DNA of 64,000 nucleotides from Achatina immaculata (GCA_009760885.1 CM019713.1:6673266-6737265); one strand, 5' to 3'. Numbered from the stretch's first letter, positions 30,986 through 43,539 are shown. Translations and numbers: made by a program. The notes: generated from the sequence alone by a model not told the origin.

Positions 30986-31526
30986 TATGTAATGAAAACT
31001 AGTCTTCAGCATATTTAATCCATAATCTCATGAGCCAGACCAGCATATTAGTTTAAACATGCAATTACATTGCAATTTTCTTCAATCCTGAAAAGCAAAT
31101 TATACTCTGAATTGTAACTTTTAATTATCATGGTGTTGTTCATTTCTTTCTTTCATAAAAATCCTGTTATCATGAGAGTTTTTTTTTTATCAGACACTTC
31201 CCTTCCTCATCTTTCTAACCTCTGGAGCATAGGCCATCAACAGCATCTCTCTGTTTATTTCTGTCACGAGCTGTTTCTTCTATCTTTTTTTTTTCTGACC
31301 AGCCAGATATCGTTGATGTTCTTTTGAATCCAGTAGGACAGAAGATTTTAAAACATTGTTACATGACAGCCATGGTTAGAATGAAAGAGATCAGAGTAGA
31401 ATGTGATAATGTATTTAAAGAGTATGAAAGATTGCAAATTAACACAGAGCAAGTATCATCAGCCTCCATACACTGAAAGATATACTGAGAAAGCAAATGG
31501 AGCATTTCTGGAATTGCCCAAAATAT

Positions 31527-31990
31527 AATCTTCTTCATATGCACATTTTTGATAATGCGTGGTACCCTGATTTTTGCGATGCGCCTTTTGGCTAGGTACC
31601 TCCGACTTCAGCACCTTTCCTTGCTAGGGCAGATTGTGGTCTTGTTCGGACTGCCATGAACAAGTTGGTGTAGGCTGGCCTGGCCAAAACCTTGTTTTTC
31701 AGCCTCTGGTGGCTGTACTTAAGCCTCTTCTCCACATTAGATCCAGCATGCAACACTGGCTGGCCAGACGGCTTTGAGACAGTTCCACGGAGACACTCCG
31801 ACTTTGAGATGAGGAATCCGATGAGTGCCTCAGTGATATCCATTCCCCACCACCTATACTCTGCTGACTCTGTTTTGTTTACATCATTCTTATAACCATT
31901 GTTGTAAAGACGCATAGGTTTGTCTCGTCCTGGATTCATTAGTTTCACACCAGATTTTCCTCATCCCTGCCGGCGATCTCCATGTCCCCA
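31527..31990 (-). repeat. Unclassified GC-richer repeat with a 118-codon frame
   Basis: On the minus strand an open frame (31592-31948) encodes MKLMNPGRDKPMRLYNNGYK, a WWGMDITEALIGFLISK stretch and a basic end with RTRPQSALARKG. I do not recognise it. The 3' flank ('cgcaaaaatcagggtaccac' on the minus strand) recurs at 38408-38430, next to the Penelope-like element, so this is probably repeat-derived and not a host gene. Confidence 0.5.
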
Positions 31991-32429
31991 TCCATCCATC
32001 AGCCTGACATTACATTTTACAAAAATAACAATTACAATTAGTGTTCACTGCTACAGGTTTCTGGGCGACAGAGTAGGTCAGAGTTTTTAAGCAAACAGAT
32101 CTATGTTAAGATAAGTGTGTTCTTAACACGGTTGTTCCCAGGGGAGCCCAAAATATAACAATAATGATTCCAGCTAACCAGTTACTTAAAACATATAAGA
32201 TTTTGCTGTATCACACACTGAAATAAATTCAACCTCTTACTCATGCACATAATATGTTTAATCATTTAGAATTGTTACATTTTGTTATGAGGATGAAAGA
32301 TAAAATTCTTTTCTTCATAAATAGAGACATTACATGCTATAATGTTTACAATTTGTTATGCATCATTTTGTACTTCATGAGATGAAAAAGCTCAAATTTC
32401 ATACAAAAGATATGAAAAAATAAATAAAT
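31991..32429. other. AT-rich, nothing recognised
   Basis: No supported feature. Confidence 0.4.
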
Positions 32430-32945
32430 AAATAAGTTACTAGATTGTTTATTAAAACCATTGAAAGGATAGCATGAAGAAAAGATAAAATGAGACTTCA
32501 TTAAGACTAAAGAAGTGATAGGCTGTTTATTAAAATTAATGAAGTGACAGAATGAGGTTATTTTTTAAAAATTCATGAAGTAACAGAATAAAGCTATTAA
32601 AATTAATAAAGTGACAGAATGAGGATATTTATTAAAGCTAATGAATTGACAGAATGAGGATATTTATTAAAGCTAACAAAGTGACAGAATGAAGGTATTT
32701 ATTAAAGCTAAGATGTGACAGAATGATGATATTTATTAAAGCTAATGAAGTTGCTGAATGAGGATATTTATTAAAGCTAAATAAGTTGCTGATTGAGGCT
32801 GTTTATTAAAATTAATGAAGTGACAGAATGAGGATATTTATTAAAGCTAATGAAATGATAGAATGAAGCTATTTATTAATTTGATGAAGTGATAGAAAGA
32901 GGCTATTTATTAAAACTAATGAAATGACAGAATGAGACAAAACAA
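32430..32945 (+). repeat. ~35-bp minisatellite, about 14 degenerate copies
   Basis: 'atttattaaagctaatgaag' plus 'tgacagaatgagg' repeats at steps of about 34-36 bases. Confidence 0.93.
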
Positions 32946-33219
32946 AAACTAATGACAATGTATAATGAGTCATGGAACATTAGCACAGAATGCACCTTAT
33001 ATGGATATTCATGTTAAATCTAATCCTTAGTTTTAAGCTTTTCAGATGTTAACAGTTATTGCATATGATGTAGCAAGTCAATATAAATTACATGCATAAA
33101 GTTCAACTACTTGTCGCTGGTTTTGGAGTCTATTTTAACGTCATTTTTGTGTTCTTTTGATTTTTTTTTACATGTATAATCCTCCACTAACATTTCTGTG
33201 GATTCCTAGAGAGCAAGGA

Positions 33220-33420
33220 AAACTGTGTTTGGGTCACAACTCTGTTATCAAGACTAACAAATCATAGCTGGCCAAGACCACATACCACCTTTCCACTGGT
33301 GTTCCCAGTAACAAGGTCAGTTTGGCCACCAGTACGGGTAATGCTGTGGTCCCTGTGGTAGTGTAGTGTTTTGAGGCACACTGCAGCTTTCCCTGATGTT
33401 TGGCTTCATTCCTGGTCTGC
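33220..33420 (+). repeat. Interspersed repeat family E, copy
   Basis: 'aatcatagctggccaagacc' and 'cactggtgttcccagtaac' match the block order of the other family E copies. Confidence 0.5.
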
Positions 33421-33434
33421 GATCTAGCCACTGT

Positions 33435-33645
33435 AACATAAAGAGGTAAAGGTAGGCCCGTTATGTCATGGAGGCACCGGGGGAGGGGGTAAGATCTTAG
33501 AGCCCATGTTTTGACCTATCAGCATTATGGCCTGGTCACCCTTCATTTCCCAGAAGAAACCAGGTACCCATTTCTACAGCCAGGTGACTGGGACGCCTCC
33601 AGCTGAATTCCAACCACTGACCTTTGCTATGAGAGACTGCTGCTG
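33435..33645 (-). repeat. tRNA-derived SINE, second variant
   Basis: In reverse complement it has a B-box-like 'ggttggaattc', a shared block 'gtagaaatgggtacctgg', and an end 'ggtgcctccatgacataacg' followed by 'cctacctttacctc'. Sister of 28470-28700. Confidence 0.75.
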
Positions 33646-34129
33646 CTGTAACATACTCCTCATTTAATGCAGTGCTTAAACTTAAAAACTTTCATTGCAT
33701 CTCCTGCAAAAATCACCCTCTCACAGTTCAACAAGAACATGAACTAAACAAAATGGTTACTAAACAAAACAAAACAAAAAACTGGTTTAGATATATCATG
33801 AGAAATGATTCTGTCAAACTATCAAAACACTCACTTAATACCACAATTAAGACATTCAGTAAAAGAAGGTGGAGTCTATGTGGCAGAAACTTTCAACAAA
33901 TAAGTATTGTATTATAATTATTATTGAGTGTGTTGGACAGAAATCACATCCTGATGGTCAAAAGTCGAGTACATATGGGCATGCCCCAAGTGTAATGAGG
34001 CAGCTCCCGAGGACCAGGGATAGAGCTAGGCTCAGTTTACAATTAGAGACAGAAATGACAAGTTGTCAATATATCTCACATCAGAAGCAGTAGGGCTTTC
34101 TGTTAGTGATAAATTATTTATCAGTTTAA

Positions 34130-35880
34130 TACATCATGAATTGGGCAGGCAGGTCCATCTGACATTCTGCCCTTTAGCATACAACTTTCACTGTTCCAGA
34201 CATTCTGCAAATATGCTGTTCATATAACAAACATAATTAACATTAAAGTAACTACATACGTATATAAATGACTATCTACAAAACAAAAATTTTGACACTA
34301 TTCAGAATAAACAATTAACTGAACTCGGTGTCTGTAAGAGCAGTCTAAAATAACCTTTAAGTTTTATGATTCATGGAGGCATGTAGTTGACATCAAATAG
34401 ATATTGGAAAAGTTTGTAATTGTAGGAAGGAGTATAATTTATATTTTTTATACGGGATGAGAGAGTATTCCAAAGATGAGCAGCAGAATAAGTAAAGCTT
34501 TTCTTGTAAAGATCAAGTCTAGGTTTTGGAAGACATGTTGTTTAAGCATTGGCTGCACTTTGGGCTAAATTTAAACAGGTTCCATAGAGAAGGCGGAGCA
34601 TGCTGGGAAAGAATTTGATGTACAACCTGGCTTTGTTGAAGAAGAACCTGTTCTTAAGAAGCAGTATTTTGATACGTTGTGCTGGTTAGTTGTTTGTGCA
34701 TGATCTTTGCCACTAATAAGCTTTACTGCTCGCTTTTGGAGTAAGCAAAGCCTCTTTGTATTTGACACTGAACAACCATCCCAGACTGTTGAGCAATAGT
34801 CTAAATGTGTTTGTATATGTGATATGTAGTATATCTTCCTTGTGTCTTGATCGATGAAGTGCTTAATTTTGGCTAACTGGTATACTCTTTGCGCGATGAG
34901 TTTTGTTAGAACTTGAACACGAGAGTTCCAGGTCAGATGTTGATCAATAATAAGACCTAGTGTTTTGTGCTTGCTAATGTTTTCTATCTGTGATTTTTCT
35001 GTACAGAGCCAAAGTGTTGTTTTTGTTGCATTATGTAGTTTCTGTCTTGTTGTTATGAGCATTGATTTTGTTTTATCAGTATTTATAATCATGCCATTAT
35101 TTTGCTCCATCTATTTAGATTGTTTAACTTGACCTGAAGAGCTCATTCTAGGTTAATACAGTTGTAGTCACTGATGTAGACTGTGCAATCATCAGAAAAA
35201 AAGTCACAAGAAGAGTGCTTAAGATGAAGTGGAAGATCATTGATATAGATACCAAAGAGCTATGGGCCTAGAATAGTACCCCGTAGAACACCAGTGTCAG
35301 CTATAGCAAAGTTTGATAGAGAATTGTTCACAAACACTACCTATTGTCTGTCTAAGAGAAATGATGCAATTAATTTTATTAGGTCAGCGTGCAGTCTATG
35401 AGTCTTGATTTTTTTTACAAGAATATCATGGTCAATCATATCAAATGCCTTTTTAAAGTCAATAAAGATGGCATCATATAGTCTGTCATCATTTATGTTT
35501 ACTAACTAGTTTTCTGTCATTTTAGTGAGAAATGTGTGGCAAGAATGAGTGGGTTTAAAGTGTGACTGACTGTCTATGAGTAAATTGTTCTCTTGCCTGT
35601 GTCGTAGAGTTATTTTGTGCATATGTTTTTCGATTGGTTTTGAGAATGATGAAAGTAGGAATATTGGTCCACAGTTGGTAAGATTGTTGGATGACCAGAT
35701 TTAAAGCAAGGATACACTTTAGCATTTTAAAATCCTCAGGGAAATAACATTTTGCAATGCACAGATTCTAAATGTATGTTAGTGTATGCGAAATGACAGT
35801 TTCAATATCACTTAAGATCTTATGACTAATATTGTCAAGCCTGGCTGTATTGTTGTTTTTCAAGAATAAGAGATAACTAT
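34130..35880 (-). mobile_element. CR1/L2-like LINE E, 3' half
   Basis: Minus-strand LINE. From 35880 downward it shows RT motifs in order, then a long thumb frame and a 3' UTR ('gggcaggcaggtccatctga') shared with the fragment at 14150-14370. The 5' endonuclease part is missing. Frames are interrupted. Confidence 0.85.
34571..35500 (-). pseudogene. CR1/Jockey/L2-type reverse transcriptase remnant
   Basis: In order on the minus strand: AIFIDFKKAFDMIDHDIL (catalytic Asp of motif A), GVLRGTILGP*LFGIYINDL (motif B, with one stop), FFSDDCTVYI (motif C, SDD where active enzymes have ADD), then a 179-codon frame 34571-35110 with NTDKTKSMLI, KTLGLIIDQHLTWNSRV and QTHLDYCSTVWDGCS. This is the classical block order for CR1/L2/Jockey LINEs. 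Two stops and several missing positions make it inactive. Confidence 0.88.
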
Positions 35881-36420
35881 AAACTTCAATGACTGTTAAG
35901 AATGGAATGTGTAACTGTTTAAATTTAGTACATCTGCTATCCAGTAATGTTTGTAGTTCATGTAAGTTGCATACAGAATTTCATCTAGAACTAAACAAGT
36001 TAGCTAGTATCAGCTATACTGCCTGCCATGCCATGTACATATATCACGTGGCAAGAATGTCTTTTCTAATTTGTTCTTTTCCATCATTCTTGGAAATAAA
36101 AATTATGAAGCTATAGAAAACTACATAGGCTTGAATAAAAGCTTTAGAGTGGTGATTTATAATCAGTGTATCACAGAAGTCTGTAAATTTGCTGCAAAAG
36201 TTCAGTGGCAGTCAGTCCACTTACTGCTATTAGCAATTATTACAAGTCCAGTTTTCAGTTGCTGGGTCAAACAAGTATATGACTCTTTTTTATGCTTATG
36301 TACAGTAAGCTGAAAATAGTTTCAGAACTAGCATATTATAAAAGTATCACAACTGATTTTAGTAATCATCTCAGTCTGAGCCTGCAAAAGTAAGCAGTGA
36401 GGGCATGGAGAAGAGCCAAA
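35881..36420. other. AT-rich, nothing recognised
   Basis: Two short overlapping frames without motifs. Confidence 0.4.
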
Positions 36421-36732
36421 ATCATCAAGAAGTCCAGAAGATTTCAGTAAAGAAGCAGAGAAAATAGACAAAATCATCAAGAAGTCCAGAAGATTTCAAT
36501 AAAGAAGCAGAGAAAATAGACAAAATCATCAAGAAGTCCAGAAGATTTCAGTAAAGAAGCAGAGAAAATAGACAAAATAATCAAGAAGTCCAGAAGATTT
36601 CAGTAAAGAAGTAGAGAAAATAGACAAAATCATCAAGAAGTCCAGAAGATTTCAGTAAAAAAGCAGAGAAAATAGACAAAATCATCAAGAAGTCCAGAAG
36701 ATTTCAATAAAGAAGCAGAGAAAATAGACAAA
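36421..36732 (+). repeat. 52-bp minisatellite, 6 copies
   Basis: 'atcatcaagaagtccagaag' recurs every 52 bases from 36421 to 36681, with few substitutions. Confidence 0.97.
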
Positions 36733-36734
36733 AT

Positions 36735-36975
36735 GCTTGAAAATGAATAATTCATCAGGTGGAATAATGACAACCACATCAGGAGGATGACTGAATTGTG
36801 GGAGAAGAGTGGAAGTGGACGTTTTTCTGAAAGAAGTGGTTTAGCACTTGTTATGTACAACCAGTGTGTGACTGGCTTCATCAGCAGGTGCACATTTCAG
36901 TGGGTGTTGGAACTGAAGGTGGAACACATATGGGAATGCCCAAAGTGTGGCGATGTCAGTCTCTGATTACAGTTA
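36735..36975 (+). mobile_element. LINE D C-terminal zinc-knuckle fragment
   Basis: Reads ERSGLALVMYNQCVTGFISR, then VEHIWECPKCGDVSL, matching the minus-strand copy at 57590-57760 (VEDIRECPECGDASL). The C-x2-C pair is typical of the end of LINE ORF2. It sits directly beside the 52-bp minisatellite. Confidence 0.75.
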
Positions 36976-37436
36976 TACTTAACAGAATAGTTGAAGCAAT
37001 TAGTAACAATTATACAGGAGGCTGCTAAGCCACCATGAAACAGTTACTGTAACATTTTGAGATTTAAAGCCTGAAGGGCCAGAAATGCAGTTTTGGAAAA
37101 TGAGTTTTTGACTACATTGAAGCGAGTAGGCAATAGTTATTGTGGATTTTGTCAAATATAAATTGGCTGAACACCATTTCTGATGGTTGCTGATTCTACA
37201 GGTGTTGGATTTACTTAAGTGGCCATGATTAAAATATGAATTTATTTGGTAATCTTAAAAACTACTGCTGAAGGAGAATGATGAACCAAAGCAGATTATA
37301 AGTAGTTTATCCAGACATATAGGGATTAAAAAAAACTCATGCAGTGAATGAAGAAATCAGAGCAACTCAAAGGGACAATATAGAAGATAAACTATTAGAA
37401 CTTCATTATCTGTGCTGATCTGATACTGACAATGAT

Positions 37437-38410
37437 TTGTACATCATTCATGAGATTTTTTTTTTTCATTATCCCTCAAGGAGAGTAAGGATAGTTTTTC
37501 CCGAAGCTACCCTCACTCTCCACGAGGTATTCACATTCGAGTCCCGCAATATGATATATGTCATTGTATGCAAAAGATGCAGAATAACTTACATTGGTGA
37601 AACTGGCCTCAGATTAGGAGACCACATGCAAAAACATCTGTACGATATCACCCAACATGCTTTGAAACCAGTTCTGATTCATTTCAATGACCCCAACCAC
37701 AGAGGCAAATCTGACTTTCTGGTAACAGCCATCAAACAATGTCATGCAGTTGACTTGAGCTGTCTAGTGCTTGAAAACCGCTACATTCAGGAATATGTAT
37801 GATCTGAAACCACATGGTTTGAACTCATTATTCAGCTACACTTAACATTCTCCTCTTCCACAATCATAATCCCTCCCCACTAAGTTTCACTCCCTTCTCA
37901 TTTGTTACACATAGCTTAGAACCTCTTCACAGCATCACATTACAACCCCTATACCCTAACTATAATCACATATTTCACCTTCTCCTGCTATATTATCATT
38001 GTATCACTCTCCTCTCCACGGTTTCCTTACCCACCACCCTCAGTTACGACCCACCTATCACACATCCCAAGTCTCCATTTAAATACTATCTACACTCCAC
38101 CATGCACATTTCTGACACGCAGCATCGGACAAGTCACAGATTCTTACAGGTTAGCTAAGTGCTCTATTCATTTTATTTCATTTTTTTTAAACACAGCAAT
38201 CACATGAATTTATATTTTATCTCCTCTCTCTATTCCTTTGTCCTGTATGTTTTTGTATGGTTAAGGCTCACGTTGAAACGTCACAAACTGTGTACTTATT
38301 AAGTAATAAAGCTGTTCCAACTTTTTTCCCTTAGTTTATACATTTTGGTATTACAGCTTTACTGCAGTGGCTCAATAATAATATACTCATACACCAGTTA
38401 ATGTGTGATC
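37437..38410 (+). mobile_element. Penelope-like element 3' part
   Basis: A GIY-YIG endonuclease frame is followed by a 3' region with 'gaaacgtcacaaactgtgta' and 'ttaagtaataaagctgttcc', shared with the copy at 19080-19290. Penelope-like elements couple an RT to a C-terminal GIY-YIG nuclease. The RT part is not recognisable upstream, so the element is 5'-truncated. Confidence 0.8.
37470..37802 (+). pseudogene. Penelope GIY-YIG endonuclease remnant
   Basis: The frame encodes FESRNMIYVIVCKRCRITYI followed by GETGLRLGDHMQKHLYDI. The N-M-I-Y...Y-I-G-E-T-G-L-R-L pattern is the GIY-YIG core of Penelope-like elements. Then come HFNDPNHRGKSDF and LENRYIQEYV before a TGA. In active enzymes the Arg after GETG(R) and a downstream Glu take part in cutting. 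Here GETGLRLGDHM has the conserved R-x-x-x-H spacing partly altered (GDH for GDR). Too short for a complete element. Confidence 0.82.
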
Positions 38411-38460
38411 GCAAAAATCAGGGTACCACACATTATCGCTAAATGTGTACGAAGAAGAAG

Positions 38461-39680
38461 ATCACAGAAAAGACACATAGAGTTCTTTTTTTTTATAACG
38501 AGCACAAAATTTCAGTTACTTAAATATTGTCGCTGAGAACAAAGAAAACATTATTCCTATACTTTTCGCCATCTGTAAAATGTAAAACTGTAAAGTGATA
38601 TGTTAAGAAACACATTTTGAAAATATTTAAAAAGCAGTTTGTGAATTCTGTTACATGCCATTCCATAAATTTGTCTTTGGAACATGTTGTTACAAAAATC
38701 TGCATCTCATGCATACATTTTGAACATTTACATCACTTGGGAAACCTCTACAACAACATAAATACATCCTGATTCTAGGTTTAAACAGAGCAGATGTAAC
38801 AGTTGTGCAAATTCACCGTTTTTTTTTTATTTCTCAGACGTGGTCTGTACATAAACGACTCTCCTATTGTCTCAAAGGATGGCAAGGATGTGTGCTTTGA
38901 CCAATGAATGATTTATCACCTAGGAATTATGGTAAGGTCTGAACTTCTTTCTGTCAGGGACAAAGATAAATAAATAAATAAAAAACACCGGCTGTATATT
39001 CAGTGGCAGCCGTCTGTGTATGCTGCCATTGATTCATGAACCTCCATCTCTCTCTGTATCCCGAGGACGTTTGTAAACCACCATATACGTTTTAGTCGAC
39101 AGTTTTATTTCTCAATCAATTATTCACTAGAAAATCAGAAAGGAAGTTGCAGCAAAAGAAGCAGCCTTCTTCTGTGACATTTGCACACTCATATGTTCTG
39201 TAGTTTAAAAAAAATATACGAAGCATTTTTTAAAAAATTTCTTTTCAAATTCGTTGTGTCTGTCCACATAACTTTTGCAGAGCCTTTGTCCGAGAAGCAT
39301 TCTGTATATTTTAACTAGTTAAAACAAGAGTTTATCCAGCAAAATCAATAATGTCTTAGTCTTGCAAAGCATTTTATCTGTTAAATAATGAAATAAAATC
39401 TTAATCAAGATTTTTAAAAAAATTATTTTTTTCCAAATCTGTTGTGGAAAATTAAACTGCACTTTTAAAAGGAGGAATTTAATATTTCTCCATATTTTGA
39501 TTTAAAAAATTGTGTCCATAAAAAGTAATGTCGTGTGTGAAAGGCTTTCGACAGGAATTTTGTAAGGTGATGCCAACCTTCCCTTCACCACCACAACCAC
39601 CACAACCATACTGATTAACCATTCTGTTCTCATCCACCATGAGACCCTCCTAAAACAGGGGAAGCCCTCTAGGTTAAAAA
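38461..39680. other. AT-rich, nothing recognised
   Basis: No supported feature. Contains short poly(T)/poly(A) runs. Confidence 0.4.
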
Positions 39681-39682
39681 AA

Positions 39683-39752
39683 AAGTTAAAATTCCCATTT
39701 CCATGCCATTAAGGCACATTGTGGGGATACTGTGTTAGGCCTGTATTTCCAC
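39683..39752 (-). repeat. tRNA-SINE 3' end
   Basis: 'cccatttccatgccattaag' and 'actgtgttaggcc' are the reverse complement of the SINE tail. It lies immediately before the 44-bp minisatellite. Confidence 0.75.
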
Positions 39753-39782
39753 AACCTTTGGCACAAGAAAGTGTGAAATGTG

Positions 39783-40696
39783 GTAAGTATCACTCCCTCA
39801 AGACCCCACCTGAAACAGGGGAAGTGGTCAGTATCATTCTCTCTAGGCCCCACCTGAAACAGGGGAAGTGGTCAGTATCACTCCCTCTAGGCCCCACCTG
39901 AAACAGGGGAAGTGGTCAGTATCACTCCCTCTAGGCCCCACCTGAAACAGGGGAAGTGGTCAGTATCACTCCCTCTAGGCCCCACCTGAAACAGGGGAAG
40001 TGGTCAGTATCACTCCTTCTAGGCCCCACCTGAAACAGGGGAAGTGGTCAGTATCACTCCCTCTAGGCCCCACCTGAAACAGGAGAAGTGGTCAGTATCA
40101 CTCCCTCTAGGCCCCACCTGAAACAGGAGAAGTGGTCAGTATCACTCCCTCTAGGCCCCACCTGAAACAGGGGAAGTGGTCAGTATCACTCCCTCTAGGC
40201 CCCACCTGAAACAGGGGAAGGGGTCAGTATCACTCCCTCTAGGCCCCACCTGAAACAGGGGAAGTGGTCAGTATCACTCCCTCTAGGCCCCACCTGAACA
40301 GGGGAAGTGGTCAGTATCACTCCCTCTAGGCCCCACCTGAAACAGGGGAAGTGGTCAGTATCACTCCCTCTAGGCCCCACCTGAAACAGGGGAAGTGGTC
40401 AGTATCACTCCCTCTAGGCCCCACCTGAAACAGGGGAAGTGGTCAGTATCACTCCCTCTAGGCCCCACCTGAAACAGGGGAAGTGGTCAGTATCACTCCC
40501 TCTAGGCCCCACCTGAAACAGGGGAAGTGGTCAGTATCACTCCCTCTAGGCCCCACCTGAAACAGGGGAAGTGGTCAGTATCACTCCCTCTAGGCCCCAC
40601 CTGAAACAGGGGAAGTGGTCAGTATCACTCCCTCTAGGCCCCACCTGAAACAGGGGAAGTGGTCAGTATCACTCCCTCTAGGCCCCACCTGAAACA
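39783..40696 (+). repeat. 44-bp minisatellite, about 20 copies
   Basis: 'aagtggtcagtatcactccc' plus 'tctaggccccacctgaaacagggg' repeats almost without change for about 910 bases. It is G+C-rich against an AT-rich background, and copy identity is near 100%. Confidence 0.98.
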
Positions 40697-41439
40697 AAAT
40701 GTAACATTTTTGGTTTGGCAAACAAGTTAATGTATACTGTAAAAATTAGTATTTTCTGTAAAACAGTACAAGACTGAAGGGGCCAAGAAAAATAAAATGT
40801 CGCTTTCTAGCAATGACAGTGAAATCAAACATGGCTTCCACTGAATTAATGTAAACATTTCTGAAACAAGATCATAAAATTAGTGGACTCTACAAAGATA
40901 TATTCATTAAAGCAGGAAGAAAAATAACAAGAAACAAAAAACAAAAAAAAAAGTAGAGGGAAAAAGCGAACGTGGTTAATTATATAAGCTACAAGACCTG
41001 ACCAGTTCGGAAGTTATAATTTTCTGTGACAAACTGTCATATTCTTTTGAGGAAAATAAGATCTGAAATCTGGTCTCTTGAACTGGAGAATGTATGTTGG
41101 CAAGGTGAGACACACCAGAATATTAACTGATAACACAAATCCATGTAAAAATCTGCCTCATGGAGCACCTGAGTTTACAGTGGATCAGAAAAGAAAGGAA
41201 TGTGAATCATAACATCCAAAAGGGTATTAAGTAAATTTCAACTATTGTTTTTGGGGTAAAAAAACATATTTTTACGGTAACTGCATAAAATTAAACTTTA
41301 AAGCCAGTGCAGCTGAATGGATATATTTCTGCCTTATGGCTTGCAGGAGGATATTTATAAATTGCTAGCACACAATCAATAGTAATTTTTATTAAGCGTT
41401 GAGGTGTGCAATCTGGCATAGGAGATCAGACCATATGAT
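40697..41439. other. AT-rich, nothing recognised
   Basis: No supported feature. Confidence 0.4.
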
Positions 41440-42255
41440 TCTTATATCTCATATCTTATATCCTTCCCGTGCCGTTAAACGTCACATAGGGCTCGCAAGG
41501 TAGTTCGCCAATTTTTCCTGTCTTCAGCGAGTCTTTCAACCTCATCAAGGGATTTTATGCCTGTTAATTTGGCCTCTCCTAACAATGTCCTCTTCAGAGT
41601 TTCACGCGGTCTGCCTCTTTTTCTTTGGCCTATTGTGTTCCATTTTACAGCTTGTTTTAGGATTCTCTGACTGTTTCTTCTCATCACCTGACCAGCATAT
41701 GTCCTTCTCCTTAATCACCCAGTCATCTGTCTTATCTCTGCATTGTTCTTGAATTCGTTCCACTTTATACCAAGTAATTTCCCTAGGCATTTGTTTTCAA
41801 AAGAGTCTAATTTCTTGTCTATTTCTTTAGTTGTTTTCCAGCTTTCACATGGATAAATAAGGGTGGATATTATATTTGAACTGAATAGTCTTAACTTGGT
41901 TTTTGTGCTTATAACTTTTGAATGCCATGTTTTCTCAAGATTCTTGAAGATCGATGCTGGTTTTGCAATTCTAATTCTAACTTCCTTTCTGGTGTCACCA
42001 TCCTGGTCTATGTAGCTGCCAAGGTATGCAAACTGATTGACTTCTTCGATATCTGTCCCTTCTATGTGAATTTTTCCATTTTGATTAATGAGAGGTTTAA
42101 TTATTTTTGTTTTGTCCTTGTTAATCTCAAGCCCTATTTTGCTAGCCAGTGAAGACAGGATATCTTGCATGGAATTCACATTGTTACTGATAAGAGTTAC
42201 GTCATCAGACCATAGGATTAGAGACAACGATTCAACCTCTCTTTTATTCATTTAA
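41440..42255 (-). mobile_element. LINE A, best-preserved copy
   Basis: Minus strand, from within the RT to the 3' end ('cttcccgtgccgttaaacgt' on the plus strand). A single 178-codon frame survives, with the RGRPRETLKRTLL region in another frame. It is 5'-truncated. Confidence 0.9.
41475..42251 (-). pseudogene. LINE A reverse transcriptase palm-to-C-terminus
   Basis: Frame 41715-42251 has LILWSDDVTLISNNVNSM (catalytic block, usually F/Y-A-D-D, here W-S-D-D), INKDKTKIIKPLINQNGK, NQFAYLGSYIDQDGDTRKEV and SSNIISTLIYPCESWKTTKE, up to NAEIRQMTG. A second frame (41475-41687) supplies MMRRNSQRILKQAVKWNT, KRGRPRETLKRTLLGEA and LAEDRKNWRTTLRALCDV. Both Asp residues of the active site remain, but upstream RT blocks are missing. 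Confidence 0.85.
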
Positions 42256-42382
42256 AAAATTGTATAATTTTTGTCATTGACATGTCTAAAATTCCAAATA
42301 ATATTTCTCTTCTCGATTAAAACAGATGATTCGGTTGGAATAGATTACTTATTTAGTTCCTATATTGCAAAGGTTGCAGTTC

Positions 42383-42952
42383 TTATGTATGTATATGTAT
42401 GTATGTATATATGTATGTATGTATGTGTATATATATGCATATATGTGTGTATATATGTATGTATGTGTATGTATGTATGTATGTATGTATGTATGTATGC
42501 GTGCACGTGTGTATATATGCATGTACGTGTGTATATATGTATGGTTATATGTATGTATGTATGTATATATGTATATATGTATGTATGTATTATGTATGTG
42601 TATGCATGTATGTATGCATGTGTATGTATGTATGTATGTATGTATGTATGCATGTATGTATGTGCGTATGTATGCATGCATGTGTGTATGTATGCATGTA
42701 CGTATGTATATATGTATGTATGTTTATATGTATGTATGTATGTTTATATGTATGTATGTTTATATGTATGTATGTATGTATTATGTATGTTTATATGTAT
42801 GTATGTATGTATTATGTATGTATTATGTGTGTATGTGTGCATGTATGTATGTGTGCATGTATGTATGTATGCATGCATGTATGTATGTATGTATGTATGT
42901 ATTTGTGTATGTGTATGTATGTATGTATGTATGTATGAATGTAATGTATGTG
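42383..42952 (+). repeat. (TATG)n microsatellite, ~570 bp
   Basis: GTAT/TATG tetramers with interspersed TATA and TGCA variants. All frames are open, producing false Met/Tyr/Cys/Val proteins of up to 239 codons. Confidence 0.98.
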
Positions 42953-42989
42953 TGTGTTATTCGTGTAAGGAGATTAGTACGTATTTTTA

Positions 42990-43539
42990 AAAACACTTTA
43001 ATCTTGTGAAAAAAGAACAGAGTTATTACCAAGTGATCACATTATAGACAGAAACATAAGAAAGGTTTGTGCTAGCAATAAAATATCAAATAAGGCACAA
43101 AAACACAAGAAAGCCTTAATGAATAAATAAAGGATATGTAAAGGTGTAGCGGGCAAACATGTGATTAACATCAGCTATAACGGTGGTTTTTATATTATTA
43201 TTATTATTATTTACAAATAACATGAATGCGTCTATATGGTTTTGTTCCGTTTTGTGGCGATATACATTTCAACTACTCTCGTATGAACTAAATAACTGGA
43301 ATGAGCAAAAGAATAAAGAATCCTATTGGTTATTCAAAACACGAATCAATTTCCTAAATAATAATGGGATAGTGAACCCAATAGCAGAAAAGAACATATA
43401 TGTCAGACATATAGAACAAGGTTATAAGAGGGCAAAACACTAGAGAATACTTTTCAAAGATCTATCAGAGATAAATTAAAAACGGAAGCGTCAAGTTTGT
43501 TTTTTTTTGTTTTTTGACACAAGAACAAAATACTTCTCT
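42990..43539. other. AT-rich, nothing recognised
   Basis: An 86-codon frame at 43183-43443 shows no motif. Confidence 0.4.

Noticed and set aside
42271..43009. Four overlapping open frames of 105-239 codons rich in Met, Tyr, Cys, Val
   Set aside because: Direct translation of the (TATG)n microsatellite.
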